The position numbers and the translations under genes were made by a program. From the NCBI RefSeq assembly GCF_950295315.1, contig NC_080164.1:56329451-56393450 (forward strand): a stretch of 64,000 nucleotides of DNA, read 5' to 3'. Under the pieces are notes generated by a model. That model did no database searches. It saw only the letters and a list, made by a program, of their open reading frames with translations, and was not told the DNA's origin. Positions 31,065-42,409 of this stretch are shown here, in pieces (the first letter of the stretch is position 1; each line of letters opens with the position of its first letter). The stretch comes from Erinaceus europaeus (lineage: Eukaryota > Chordata > Mammalia > Eulipotyphla > Erinaceidae).

Positions 31065-31425
31065 CATCATTCAGAATAGTTAGAGTGGAGGCAGTCTAAT
31101 TGTCCATCAACAGATAGATGACTGGCTAAAGAAGTTAGGGGATATATATTCCATGGAATAATACTCTGTGATCAAAAAAGATGATATTGTGTCCTTTGGG
31201 ACAAAGTGGATGGAACTGGAGGTGATGATGCTTAGTGAAGTAAGTAAAGAGATTAAAGACAACTATCAGCTTCACTCATACGTGGAATCTAGAGATCTGT
31301 TTGTAAGACTTGTGAGAACTATGGTGGTTATCTTTGGGAGGTGACGGGGTGGGAATAGGGAACTTTGGTGGTCTGTGTGGTATGAAAATATACATTGTAA
31401 TCTTACAATCTTGTAACATACTATT

Positions 31426-31749
31426 TTTTTTGTTTGTTTTTTTCGCCTCCAGGGTTATCTCTGGGGCTCTGAATCCCCTGCTCCTGGAGGCTATTTTTTC
31501 CCTTTTGTTGCCTTTGTTGTTTATGGTTGTTGTTGTTATTATTGTTATTGTTGCCACTGATGTTGTTGTTGGATAGGTGAGAAATTGAGAGAGGAGGGGA
31601 ATACAGAGGGGGGAGAGAAAGACCTGCTTCTCCACTTGTGAAACAACCCTCCTACAGGTGGGGAGTTGGGGGCTTGAGCCGGGATCCTTACTCTGTTCCT
31701 TGCACTTTGTACCATGTGTGTTTAACCTGCTGTGCTACTGCCTGCCCCC
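31426..31749 (-). mobile_element. tRNA-derived SINE (long young ERI-like type), TSD
   Basis: CGCCTCCAGGGTTATCTCTG, CTGCTCCTGGAGGC, TTGTTGGATAGGTGAGAAA, CTACAGGTGGGGAGTTGGG, GCTTGAGCCGGGATCC and TTTAACCTGCTGTGCTACTG in minus orientation. CTTGTAACATACTATT (31410-31425) and CTTGTAACATAGTATT (31750-31765) flank it with one mismatch. Confidence 0.93.
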
Positions 31750-31794
31750 CTTGTAACATAGTATTGATAACAAAAAATTAAAAAAAGAAAAAGG

Positions 31795-31928
31795 TGAGAA
31801 ATACCTGTAGCACTATTCCACCACTTGTAAACTTTCCCTCTGGATATGGGTAAATGGGACCAGGGCTTTGAAGGGTCCTAGACCATGGTAGTAAGGGTGC
31901 TCTACCACGTGTGCCACCATCTGGCCCA
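31795..31928 (-). mobile_element. truncated tRNA-derived SINE (older type)
   Basis: ACCTGTAGCACTATTCCACC, GTAAACTTTCCCTC and TACCACGTGTGCCACCATC (minus head) are present. The 3' body is missing. Confidence 0.75.
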
Positions 31929-32123
31929 TTTATTTATTTTTTGCTGTTGATATTATTATTTGCCTTCTGCTTAATGTTGATTTTAATTTGCTCTTTCCTA
32001 CTTTTTTTGTTTGAGACATAACTGGTTTCAGCAATATAATGGCTTGCTCTTTGTATATATTATAAAGTGAATATTGTTAATAAGTACTAACATTTATTAC
32101 CTCACCTTGTTACTTTATTTATT

Positions 32124-32439
32124 TTTTTTTAATGAGAATTATTATTTCCTCCAGGATTATCTCTGGGACTCATTTCCTGCACTATGAATCCACTGCTCTT
32201 GGAGGAATCTTTTTTACATTGTTGTTGCTGCTGTTGCTGTTATTGTTGTTTTTGTTGTATAGAACAGAGAGATATTGAAAGAGGAGGAGAAGACAGAGAG
32301 TGGTAGAGAAAGATAGATACCTGCTATGGGTGGAGAGTTGGGGCCTGGAACCGGGATCCTTACTCTAGTCCTTAATGCTTTGCACTCTGTGTGCTTTGGG
32401 CTCTGTGTGCTTAACCCGTTGTGCTACTGCTGGCCCCCT
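32124..32439 (-). mobile_element. tRNA-derived SINE (long type)
   Basis: TTCCTCCAGGATTATCTCTG, CCACTGCTCTTGGAGG, GTTGTATAGAACAGAGAG, TACCTGCTATGGGTGGAGAG, CCTGGAACCGGGATCC and CTTAACCCGTTGTGCTACTG in minus orientation, with a small local duplication (CTCTGTGTGCTT twice near 32390). Confidence 0.87.
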
Positions 32440-32454
32440 TGAAAATTTATGGTT

Positions 32455-32765
32455 TTTGTATCATTTTATTGAGGGGTTAATAGTTTATAGTACAATTGTT
32501 GACAAATGGGTACACTTTCTCATCTCCCCATGGTAGGTTTCTGCAAAACACTCTTATACCCAAGTTAGGACCCCAACACCGACCTTCTCCTCTGTCCTCT
32601 CCCTGTTTTTTCCCAGAGTTCCTTGCTTTGCATCAATACACCACACCCACTCCTAGTTTCACTTTGTGTTTTTCCATTCTCTCCTTATTTCTTAAGTATC
32701 TATTCTTCTCATTTTGTTTATCTCACTTAACATAATTCCTTCAAATTCCATTCATGATGATACAA
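32455..32765 (-). mobile_element. L1 3' UTR fragment
   Basis: ATTTTATTGAGGGGTTAATAG, CAATTGTTGAC, CTCATCTCCCCATGG and CACTTAACATAATTCCTTC in antisense order fit an L1 3' end. It is a different subfamily from 27466-29761. Confidence 0.6.
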
Positions 32766-33706
32766 AGGAGTTGTTACAAATTTGAACTTTTAAGATTGGC
32801 TTTTTTTTTTTTTAGCAACTTTCAAATATGCAATGTAGTATTGTTGCCATGCTATATATTATATCCCCAACATCTAAACTTATTTATTTTAAACTGGTTG
32901 TGCCTTTTAATCACCTTTGTTTATTTTATCCATCCCCATCTCCTACTTCTGGTAATCATTGATTTATTCTCTGAACCTTTCCAATATTAGCATGTAGATA
33001 TCCACATTTTCTCCAAGTTTACTTTATTTACATTTCACAAGTTTTGTTATGGTGATTTTCTTTACTACTCAGAGAAAGTTTCTTATTTCCTTGTGAGTTT
33101 TTTTTACTTATGAATTATTTTGAATTAGTTTAGAATTAAGCATTCAAATTTTGAAATGTTTCAAGATTTCTGGGTATCTTACTGTAATTGAATCTAAAAA
33201 TTCTGTTGTAATCAGATAATATTACTTTGTTACTTTGATGTTATTTTTGAGACTGATGATTTTTCAGAATTGTCTTTTGACCTAGTATTAACTTCCACTC
33301 TGTTGGTAGAAATTTTAGATGAATTTTTATTTATTATTTTCAGTTTTGGGGAATAATGTTTTTTAAATGTCAAGTAGGTGACTTTTCTATTAATTCTATC
33401 AGTTACTGAAAATATTAAAATTCTCAACTATGAATGTGAATTCCTCTATTTTGTTTGTTTTATCATCAGCCTTGTGAATTATAAAATCTTTTAGAAGTAT
33501 ATACACATTTAGGATCTTTATTTTTTTCTAGTTTTTCTACCTATGTCTTTATACTTAACATATGTTGCTCTTAATTAACATATAAATCAGGCATATTTTT
33601 TTTTATCCAGTCTGACAGTGTCTTCTATACAGTTGGTGTGTCTAATTTATTTACATTTAATGCAATTAAATGTAAAATTGGATTTAATTTACCATTTTGG
33701 TATTTT

Positions 33707-33717
33707 CCCCATCTCTT
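33707..33717. repeat. target-site duplication, left copy (L1 at 33718)
   Basis: CCCCATCTCTT, repeated exactly at 34987-34997. Confidence 0.9.
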
Positions 33718-34986
33718 TTTTTTAAATTTATTTTTTATTTAAGAAAGGATAAATTAACAAAACCATAGGGTAGAAGGGGTACAACTGCACACAGTTCCCA
33801 CCACCATATCCATATCCCATTCACTCCCCTGATAGCTTTCCCATTCTCTATCCCTCTGGGAGCATGGAACCGGGGTCGTTGTGAGTTGCAGAAGGTAGAA
33901 GGTCTGGCTTCTGTAATTGCTTCCCTGCTGAACATGGACGTTGACTGGTTGGTCCATACTCCCAGTCTGCCTCTCTCTTTCCTTAGTAGGGTGGGTCTCC
34001 GGGGAAGCGGAGCTCCAGGACACATTGGTGGGGTCTTCAGTCCAGGGAAGCCTGGCCGGCATCCTGATAGCGTCTGGCACCTGGTGGCTGAAAAGAGAGT
34101 TAACATACAAAGCCAAACAAATTGTTGAGCAATCATGGACCCAAAGGTTGGAATAGTGGAGAGGAACTGTTGGGGGGTACACACTGCAAACTCTAGTGTA
34201 CTTCTGCTTTCAGGTATATATTTTTCAGTAGTTTATGGATACGTGTGAACATATGCTCTCTCTCACAGAACCTGGTGTATATCTAGGTTTTGGGACTTTG
34301 TTAGAAAGTGATCCACCTAGGATGGAATTAGAGAATGCTATGAAAGGAAAGGTCTCATCTGAGTAATGAAGGTGAAGGGTTGTCATTCCACACGTGAAGT
34401 CTCTGGATACAGTCTGAGCTGAAGCATGTTGAGGTGGCAATCGTTGCATTGATTAGGTTGTGATCGGCTGATGCAATATTATTTGATATGGATTGGGAGA
34501 GGCATGCAGGAAAGTGAGCCCTATCCTAAGGTTCCAGGACTGGGAGAAATATAGGCTCTATAGTGGAGATGTGAGGTTCCTGCTATCTTAGGGTTCAAAA
34601 AGACAATGGATAATTAATGTTATCATCACATTATTTGGTAATTGGGTTAACTTTGAAAAGTCCTTTTGTTAGGGTTTGCTGTATAGTACCCAGTATCTTG
34701 TAATAGCTGTGCCATTGGTTGCCTCTGATCTACTTGGTCTAGGCTTTTGAGAGAGTCTGCATATCAAAGACACAGCCTATATATTAAGAAAACTCAGTCT
34801 GTGTTTTAAAAACTTCGAGACATACAATTAATTTTCCCCCTCTCATATTAATTAGCTAGTGATTTATATGACTACACTTTATTAGGAGTGTACATAAACA
34901 CCATTCCCACCACCAAAAGACTGTGTCCCAATCCCATCCACCCACCCCCACCCCTCACCAGCCCAGGAAGCCTAATGTCTACCCCT
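33718..34986 (-). mobile_element. younger L1 3' end, internally shorter form
   Basis: T-tail, then AAATTAACAAAACCATAGGG, CTCTGGGAGCATGGAACC, TAATTGCTTCCCTGCTGAAC and later GAGTGTACATAAACACCATT: same order as 27466-29520, but about 0.8 kb (27930-28710 there) is missing at about 34178. Exact 11-bp TSD. No coding content. Confidence 0.88.
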
Positions 34987-34997
34987 CCCCATCTCTT
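34987..34997. repeat. target-site duplication, right copy (L1 at 33718)
   Basis: CCCCATCTCTT, identical to 33707-33717. Confidence 0.9.
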
Positions 34998-35554
34998 ATT
35001 TGCTCTTTGTCCCCCTCATTTTTTTCCTGTATTGTTTTGGATTAGTCAAATATTTTAAAGGAATATAATCTCTCTTTCTTACTGACATCTTGGTAATATT
35101 TTTATATGATTTTATAGCATTTGATCTTTAGGGATTAAATTTATTGGTAGATGTCCACAGTCTATCTTTAAATACATTCATGTTTTTAATGAACAGAATT
35201 GAGTAACTTAAAACAACAATTCATTTACCTGTCTCTAGCCTAATACTCTCTTGTCATATATTTTGCTTCTACTTATGCTGTAAACTCATAATACATTGTT
35301 ATTGTTTTAAAAGTTAGCAGTGCTTTACTATAAACATACACACACATATGAGAAAGAAATTCCACCTGCTATTCCTTTACCTTGAAAAAAAAAGTACTGA
35401 TTTATTCATTTGCTATATCTAGCTTGTTAAAATTCATTAAAGAAATTCTTCACTTTTGATGGCATACTTTTCATGTGTATCATTTTATAAAATAATCTTC
35501 CTACTGAAATTACTAATCTGTGTCTAGTTTTCTACTAGATATTTAAAATACACA

Positions 35555-35600
35555 TACATATATATATATATACATATATATATAATACAATACATATATG
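35555..35600. repeat. (AT)n-rich tract
   Basis: Alternating AT with a few CA/AC breaks, within old L1 sequence. Confidence 0.85.
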
Positions 35601-35722
35601 GAAATCTGGAGAGGGCAGTTTTTGTCATTCTGACTTACTGGAGCCAAATTTTGTTCTATGTGAAAATGTTTGTGTATTATCTCTGTTTTTGCAGGTTTAT
35701 ATAAGAACATCACATTGACAGG

Positions 35723-35726
<4 letters not shown>

Positions 35727-35780
<54 letters not shown>
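35727..35780 (+). repeat. (ATT)n microsatellite
   Basis: About 18 uninterrupted ATT units. Confidence 0.96.
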
Positions 35781-36671
35781 CAGCACTAGAAAGAAGTTGT
35801 TTCAGTTTTCTGGTGTCATTACTGCTCACCATAAGAAATGTATGTTTTGCCTTTTGGCTGCTTTTCTGAATTCTCTTTCAGTCTTAGTAGTTATCTTTGA
35901 CATGTTGAGGTGTGGTTTTCTTTGTATTTATCCTGCTTGGGTTTATTGAGCTTCTTGGATGCTTGGGTTTATCTTGGAAAGTACTTGGTTGCTATTTCTT
36001 TAAAAAATGAAAGGAAAAAACATACTTGCCTTGTTATCTTTCTCATTCCCTTCTGGAACTCCAGTTACATGATTCTTAGGCCATTTAATGTTATCCCATA
36101 GTGCTGTTTAATTTTCTTCTTATTTCATTCTTTGTTTTTGTTTAGATAACTTCTATTGATTTATCTTCAAGCTTATTGATCTGTGCCTCTGAAATATCTA
36201 GCCTGATGTTAAATCCATTAAAGAAATTTTGTACTTTTGATAGCATATTTTTCATTTCTATAATTTACATGTATCTTTTAAAATAGTTTCCTTGTTCTTC
36301 TAAAATTGCTAATGTGTTCTTACACATATTTTCCACTTATTCTTAAATTCTTCTAAGAAGCTTCATCCTATTTTAAAGTTCTTACATGGGCCATCTTTGG
36401 GTCTAATTCAATTAACTGTTTCCTCTTATGGCCAAGTTTTTTTTTTTTTTTCATTTCTTCATATATCTTGATGAATGTGGACATTTTGTGTAGAATAATA
36501 ATAGAAATTAAGTAACTAAGTGGTGGGCAATAGTCATCCCCCAAAATGAATTTCTTTCTTAGGGCTTGTGGTGGGGAATTATTTCAGTGATATCTGTGAT
36601 TCAGGTGAGTCTGGGTTTGATTGCAACTTAAGTTAGATTCATTTTGCTACTGACTTAAAACAGTTTCAGGA

Positions 36672-36885
36672 GGGGCCAGGCAGTGGGACACCTGGTTAAA
36701 CTCTCACATTACAGTGCAGAAGGACCCAGGTTCAAGCCCCTGTTCCGCCCCCCCCTTAAGGCGATAGCTTCACATGATGAAGCAGGGCTGTAGGTGTCTA
36801 TCTATCTATCATATATCTCCCCCTCCCCTCTCAATTTCTCTGTCTCTATCCAATAATAAGTAAATGTAAATAAAAAAAAATTTAG
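36672..36885 (+). mobile_element. tRNA-derived SINE (older type)
   Basis: GGGGCCAGGCAGTGGGACACC, GGACCCAGGTTCAAGCCCC, GAAGCAGGGCTGTAGGTGTC, CTCTATCCAATAATAAGTAA and an A-tail. A possible short TSD (TTCAGGA/TTTAGGA) is imperfect. Confidence 0.87.
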
Positions 36886-36889
36886 GAAA

Positions 36890-38075
36890 GAAATGATTCC
36901 TTTCAACAGGGTTTGGAATGTGAACATTGGTGAGATACTAAAATGTTCTTTATGTTTTATAATATGGCTACCAGATTATTATTATTATTTTCTTTTTCTT
37001 TTCTTTTTTTCTCTTATTGTGCCCATTTCAGAGTATTCTCTTTGCTCTCCAATTTACAGCCAACCTCAGCTCCCCACAACACACTTTCTGCATGGTGGGA
37101 TTCTTCTCTCCATCCAGATGTCTTGCCTGCATCTTTTGGAAAATGGCTACAGCACATTTGGTAGAAGCTCTTAGTACACTTGAGTCATTGCCCTTAGTAA
37201 GTCCTCCCTCCCCAACACACCAGCTTTAATCTTATATTTGGAACACCTCAGGGGCATCTTTCTCAGTCATCTTGCCCTACTCTCCAGCCAGGGACATATT
37301 ATCTCTATATGCCTACCAAGGAACGATGGGCCCAGATTGGTGGATATGTGCAGACTCACACTTTGGCTGGGACATCTCAAGGGTATCATGCCAACCTACT
37401 CATTGCTATAACTTTGTCAAAATTTTAATGGGTTTCTTCCATTTATCATATAAATACTTGTTCTTTCACTAGTGATGAAAGCATCATGGTTCCTTGTTTT
37501 CTAGGAAGACATCATCACTTTTTGATTTTTTTTTTTTTATTGTGATATTGTGACCTATTTGACTTGCTCTCATTGTTAGGGTGGAACATAACTTTTGTAG
37601 GTTTTTTTTTTTTTTTTTTTGCATTCTAATTGGAATTTGAGCAGGAATATTCTTCCTACTTTTCTTTCCACGACTAGGACCTATACACTGATTCATGCAG
37701 CTGAGATAAGGACACTTTGAGTGACTCCAGTTCAGAAACTTTACTCCTATATTATACTAAAGATTACTTATTGGGTGAAAGTCAGAATTATTGATTCCTT
37801 CTCTCAGGAGGTATTGTCCCCCAAGTGGCTCTTCAGACCCCATTACATGGATTTGAATTTGCCCCTTCCATGTCACCAGTGTCTCACTCTTCAAGGTGTG
37901 ACAAATTCCTGCTTCTTTCAAGTATATATTCCATGGCATTATATATATATATATAAGGAAGATTATATCAGAGGTGGACTATATTTTCAGATTGATGACA
38001 TTAAGGCCTATATGAATGAGAACAGTCTCAGGGTAGAGGCAAGGGTGGTAGGAGATTCTTACTTATAACATTTAC
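36890..38075. other. unique sequence, no gene seen
   Basis: Poly-T or poly-A runs near 37530 and 37605 and an (AT)n run near 37945 are the only simple features. Open frames in 36893-37470 show no recognisable protein. Confidence 0.4.
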
Positions 38076-38079
38076 TAGC

Positions 38080-38245
38080 ATCTACTTTGAGTCTCTTTTT
38101 TGCAGTTAACCCTTATGGTCCTTTCAGGAGATAGTTAGTTGTAATTTGTATCTAGAGAAGCTGTGACTCAGAGAAATTATTTAACTTGAATAAGCAGCAG
38201 AGCTGGGATTTGAACTCACAGATAATTTACTCCAAAACCTAAACT
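38080..38245 (-). mobile_element. MIR fragment
   Basis: CTGTGACTCAGAGAAATTAT, TTAACTTGAATAAGCAGCAG and AGCTGGGATTTGAACTCACA follow the MIR complement (CTGAGGCACAGAGAGGTTAA ... GCCGGGATTCGAACCC). Confidence 0.75.
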
Positions 38246-38249
38246 CCTC

Positions 38250-40040
38250 CTGCCCCCTACCCAATCTTTTTTGTCAGTATGGAGGAGTGAGCAGTGCACT
38301 GCTTCCCAGGCTACCCTGGGGCTGACCCTGTAGGTGTTATGGTGGGCCTCTAATTTTTGAGAACAGAAATGTTATCATCAGGACACTACCACAATCAAAA
38401 CATATTTAGACTGACCTTCAACTGGTCTTCTTCTTCTTTTTCTTCCTGAACATCAGTATTTTTAAAAAATCTGTGCTTTCCTGAATTCTTTCTGGGGGAT
38501 GTTGTAAGTAATTCCTCCATGGCATCACTTAGGAGGTCATTTTACTCCCAATAACTGAATTTGTAGGAAGGAAAGGAGATAAAATAGCAGCCCCCACTCA
38601 TCCTAATCCTCAAAAGCCTTCTCTCCATGCCAGAAGCCACCTCACACTCGGCCTCTTCTCTGTGGCAAAGTGGTGAATTCAGAAAAAGCCAAAGTGTAAT
38701 TAGTTAATAGCAGAGCTCCCCTGTTAATGGAAAGGGCATTTCAAACTTACTTATGCAAACTGACACTGTAGGCTTTGTCAGAAACCATCAATAGAATGCA
38801 ACAGAGAGGACTCACAGGTCACTTGTCAAGTGAGGCAAAGCTTGTCTTATTTAAGCTTTGAGACCAAGAGTAGCCCTCTAGACTGCTGGCAAGACCTAGG
38901 AGCAAGAACTCCAGTAGAAGAGACTAGAAGTCCCTCTTCTAAACATCATCTTCCTGTAAGAGTCTTATATTGGGATTATGCTTCATACCCAGTTGGCATC
39001 ACCTCAGCTTTGCCTCTCTACAACATGATTAAGTAGATGCTATAACTCTCTTCCTATTAGAGTTGAGGAAATTGAGACTTAGGTAAGTAATTTGACACAG
39101 GCCAATTAAGTAGACAGTAGTAGACCTAGAACTTGAGTCCAAGACTGTTTAGCTTCTAGATCTAGATGGTTCATCACATTGCATAGTGACTTACCACTCA
39201 GCAGTGGGGCATTTAAAACTAAAGTTATAATAGAAGATGACATTTGAATCTTCTTAAAGCTTGTAATTGACTATCATACCTCTTCTCAGCTTTTAGCTTT
39301 CAACTATCTTACATTTCTCAGACTCCTTTTCCAGCTGGCATAGTCATGCACTTGAGTGCTTGCTAATGTAGTATGAGCAGAGATTCCACCCTCTCCCACT
39401 TCCAGCCCACACGATGTGATATTCACATTCCTTTACTTGTCAAGCTGACTGGAATGGAAGTGATTGCCAGGATAGCCTTGTGAGCTATGTGTCAAAAAGA
39501 TGCAAACTCACAAGTTGAGATGAATTTCTGTCCCTGATTTACCATTTGGAGAACACTCCTACCAGAAATACCTGAATAAGATTCTTGCATTGTACGAATC
39601 TACTCCCAATAATGAAATTTATAGGAAGGAAAGGAGATAAAACATTACCCCCCCCACCCCGCCAATCCCAACATCTGCCATTTGGCATATCAGCTAAACT
39701 AGCTGCTCAGTGCTACCTTAAGTAATACAAGTATCGTCCATCTGGTAGTGATGGGAAGGTCTCGGAATAGCCAACAGTGGGTCTTACTGCTCTCTATGGC
39801 TAACCTACCTAGATGGTAGAATGAGTAAATTTGTTCTTTGTTTGGATATGGGATTCAACATGATTAACTAAAAGATTAACTAAAAGAACTTGAACATTTA
39901 ATTTAATTTTTTCTAGATATATTTTTTTCTGAAAATGACTATATTTACATAATCAAATTTCAATTTGATTGATAAAATTTTTTCACTCAGTGCTTACTAC
40001 ACACTACTGACTGCACTAAGTTCTGGAGACAAAGTCAAAA
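38250..40040. other. mostly unique sequence, one MIR fragment
   Basis: No gene recognised. 39045-39155 is MIR-like and listed separately. A poly-C run lies near 39650. Confidence 0.4.
39045..39155 (-). mobile_element. MIR fragment
   Basis: GTTGAGGAAATTGAGACTTAGG, AAGTAATTTGACACAGGCC and ACCTAGAACTTGAGTCCAAG match the MIR complement order in short form. Confidence 0.6.
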
Positions 40041-40044
40041 TCCC

Positions 40045-40690
40045 TGCCTTTAAGGGAACCCTCCTGCACTGCTGGTGGGAGTGCAAATTGGTCCAGCCCC
40101 TGTGGAGAGCAGTCTGGAGAACTCTCAGAATGCTAGAAATGTACCTACTCTATAATCTTGCAATTTATCTATTAGGCATATATCATAAGGAGCCAAAGAC
40201 ACTCATCCAACAAGATGTGTATTTACCTATGTTCATAACAGCACGATTTGTAATAGCCAATCCTGGAAGCACCCTAAGTGTCCAACAACATGAATGGCTC
40301 AGTAAATTCTAATACTTACTGAGCTATGGAATACTACTCAGCTATTAATAAGGATAAATCCACCTTTCTCACCTCATTTTGGATGGAGCTTGAAGGAATC
40401 ATGTTAAGTGAGATAAGCCAGAAAGAGAAGGGGTGAATACGGAATGATCTCACTCACATACAGAAGTTGAGGAATATGAACAGAAAGGGGAAACACAAAG
40501 CAGTACTTGGACTGAATTTGGTGTATGTCACCAAAGGAAAGGACTCTGGTGGGAATGGTCCTGGTACAAGATGGTGGAGGAGTTAAGAATGTTTTGCAGA
40601 AAACTGAGGAATTCCACATATGTAACAACAACTGTATTTCCTGCTGACTATAAAAAATATCCCACCAATAAAATTTTTAAAATATCCTTG
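40045..40690 (+). mobile_element. 5'-truncated L1 3' end
   Basis: Translates from 40050 to GTLLHCWWECKLVQPLWRAV, the L1 ORF2 C-terminal signature, then LGIYHKEPKTLIQQD. It continues with GGATGGAGCTTGAAGGAATC and AAGTGAGATAAGCCAGAAAG and ends at CCAATAAAATTTTT near 40665. Closely parallel to 10370-10900. Dead copy. Confidence 0.87.
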
Positions 40691-40699
40691 CCTGTGTAG

Positions 40700-40892
40700 A
40701 ACACACACACACGCACACACACATGCACACGCACACACACAGATAGGGAGAGAGACAGAGACATACCTGCAGCACTACTTGCTTCACCACTTGCAAAACT
40801 TTCCCCTGTAGGTGGGAACTGGGGGCTCGAACCTAGGCCTTTGCACATTATAACTTGTTAGCTCAACCAGGTGTGCCACCACCCAGCCCCCT
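40700..40892 (-). mobile_element. tRNA-derived SINE (older type) with CA-rich end
   Basis: AGATAGGGAGAGAGACAGAG, CATACCTGCAGCACTAC, CCCCTGTAGGTGGGAACTGG, GGCTCGAACCTAGGCC and CAACCAGGTGTGCCACCACC (minus). The tail side carries a (CA)n/(CG-CA) run at 40701-40741. Confidence 0.88.
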
Positions 40893-40894
40893 TA

Positions 40895-41092
40895 CAAATT
40901 TTCTTTATTGATTGGGTTGATGTTTAGAATTTCATGGACAAGTATTACTCTTTTTTTTTTGTTGTTGTTGTTGTTTTATTTTTTTCCCTAGTTTGTTTCC
41001 TATATCATGCAGATATTTCAGACAAAAGACAATATATTATTTTTAATTGTTATACCTGAAAAGGCTTGATTGCAAGTTTGACTGAAGTTGAA

Positions 41093-41123
<31 letters not shown>

Positions 41124-41534
41124 GAAAGATGCATTTGAGAAATGAGTTGACCTGATATTTGGAAAGGTATTAAGTAGATTGAGCAAGGGTTGCTAAAGAG
41201 AGAGAGCATAGAGCCTTAACCCTGGCCTTAGATAAAGTTTTGTCTTTTGTGTTGTTAGTATTAAGTGGAACTTACATCTGTAGACATCACTGATTCAAAG
41301 AAAGCATTTTACTTTAATTTATGAGTTTGCCTTGCATTGAAACAATAGATTCCTTATACCCCCAGGAAGAGGGGACCCCGATCTCTAACCTGACACTAAA
41401 GACCAGTAGAGGAGTGAGTCCTCAGAGAACACAGACAAGTGCTAAAGGTCTTTGTGTGTTTCTCCAAATGCCTCTTGTTCACATTCTTGGTTACAAATAG
41501 CAGAAACAAGTCTGTCTGAAGAAAAAAATGGCTT
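40895..41534. other. unique sequence, no gene seen
   Basis: Contains a poly-T/(GTT)n run near 40955 and (GA)n at 41092-41126. Nothing else recognised. Confidence 0.4.
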
Positions 41535-41963
41535 AATTTTTTTTTTTATTTATAAAAAGGAAACATTGACAAAACCATAGGATAAGAGGGGTACAACTTC
41601 ACACAATTCCCACTACTGGAACTCCGTATCTCATCTCCTCCCCTGATAGTTTTCCTGTTCTTTACAACTCTGGTAGTATGGACCCAAGGTCATTGTGGGA
41701 TGCAGATGGTTGAAGATCTGGCTTCTGTAATTGCTTTTCTGCTGAACATGGACATGGCAGGTTGATCCATACTCCCAGCCTGTCTCTCTCTTTCCCTAGT
41801 GGGGAAGGGCTCTGGGGAAGTGGAGCTCCAGGACACACTGGTAGGGTTGTCTGTCCAGGGAAGTCTGGTCAGCATCATGCTAGTATCTGGAACCTGGTGG
41901 TTGACAAGAGAGTTAACATACAAAGCCAAACAAATTATTGACCAATCATGGACCTAAGGGTTG

Positions 41964-41969
41964 GAATAG
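41964..41969. repeat. 6-bp target duplication, left copy (solo LTR)
   Basis: GAATAG, repeated at 42301-42306. The sister L1 sequence (GGAATAGTGCAG type) shows the unoccupied site. Confidence 0.85.
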
Positions 41970-42300
41970 TGTTGTTTTTAACCTGGCTGACTTCACAGGT
42001 GGGCGGGTAACAGAGACGACTAGAGACACACAGCTGAGCTGAGAATGCAGTTTAATCTTTATTCATGAGTGGGCAAACATGTGCTCTCCTGTCTTTCTCC
42101 TCCAGCGGCAGAGAGGGACTCCTAAACTAATCAACACACAGATCTGTCCTGCATCTTTCTCCTCTGGCGGCAGCGGCAGGAACTCTGGAAGTACACAGGG
42201 TAGGGGGCGGGGAGAAGGGGAAGCGTAAAACTAGCAGGGGCTAAACCACAATCTCCCAGAGGCGGGGGATGAGACCAAACCAATGTGAAGCATAGCAACA
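41970..42300 (-). mobile_element. solo LTR of an endogenous retrovirus, 331 bp
   Basis: Starts TGTTG and ends CAACA (perfect 5-bp inverted termini), with a 6-bp direct repeat GAATAG on both sides, inside an otherwise continuous L1. An AATAAA polyadenylation signal lies on the minus strand (complement at 42058-42063), so the LTR points left. No internal retroviral genes and no second LTR are present, so it is the product of LTR-LTR recombination. A 6-bp TSD is usual for class II (betaretrovirus-like) elements; that class is inferred from TSD length only. Confidence 0.88.
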
Positions 42301-42306
42301 GAATAG
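42301..42306. repeat. 6-bp target duplication, right copy (solo LTR)
   Basis: GAATAG, identical to 41964-41969. Confidence 0.85.
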
Positions 42307-42409
42307 TGCAGATGAAGAGTTGGGGGGGGGGTTCCTCCATTTTGTAGATAGCTAGTAGGCATATTTTAGTTAAATTCCAAAGGGCCTATGGCTATACTAG
42401 GTTTTTTTT

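Larger units (their letters stand above)
30200..31785 (+). mobile_element. internally deleted L1 (half-L1-like), SINE inside
   Basis: From about 30200 a 5' leader leads into remnants of L1 ORF1: EFRKLIVKSIQETKLKIQEL, a coiled-coil segment at 30520-30640, and ENIFKEILVEKF at 30886-30921. At about 30927 the sequence jumps directly to the ORF2 3' end (DPAILLLGIYPVDTNLKGH), which then matches 57017-57595 closely through the 3' UTR. ORF2 endonuclease and RT are absent. The arrangement resembles HAL1 elements, but this could equally be a one-off deletion. Stops break the ORF1 part. A 57-bp perfect tandem duplication sits just after the junction. A SINE interrupts the 3' UTR at 31426-31749. Confidence 0.75.
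32766..36640 (-). mobile_element. old L1 (ORF2 region), minus, cut by a younger L1
   Basis: Antisense L1 text runs on both sides of a younger L1 inserted at 33718-34986. For example, TAATTTATTTACATTTAATGC before it (33640s) and TTATTGAGCTTCTTGGATGC (35945), TTCTGGAACTCCAGTTACAT (36050) and TTCAAGCTTATTGATCTGTG (36170) after it. AT-rich and highly diverged, with no surviving frame. An (ATT)n tract at 35727-35780 and an (AT)n run at 35555-35600 lie within it. Confidence 0.62.

Noticed and set aside
33735..34184. Two overlapping minus-strand frames of over 140 codons
   Set aside because: They lie wholly in the L1 3' UTR, and related short frames recur in every copy (2412, 27592, 41690), so they are shared non-coding sequence.
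38421..38450. CTTCTTCTTC run as another Vingi 3' tail
   Set aside because: It is not followed by the AGCGTTTGCCC that begins the reversed Vingi 3' end, so it is a plain simple repeat.
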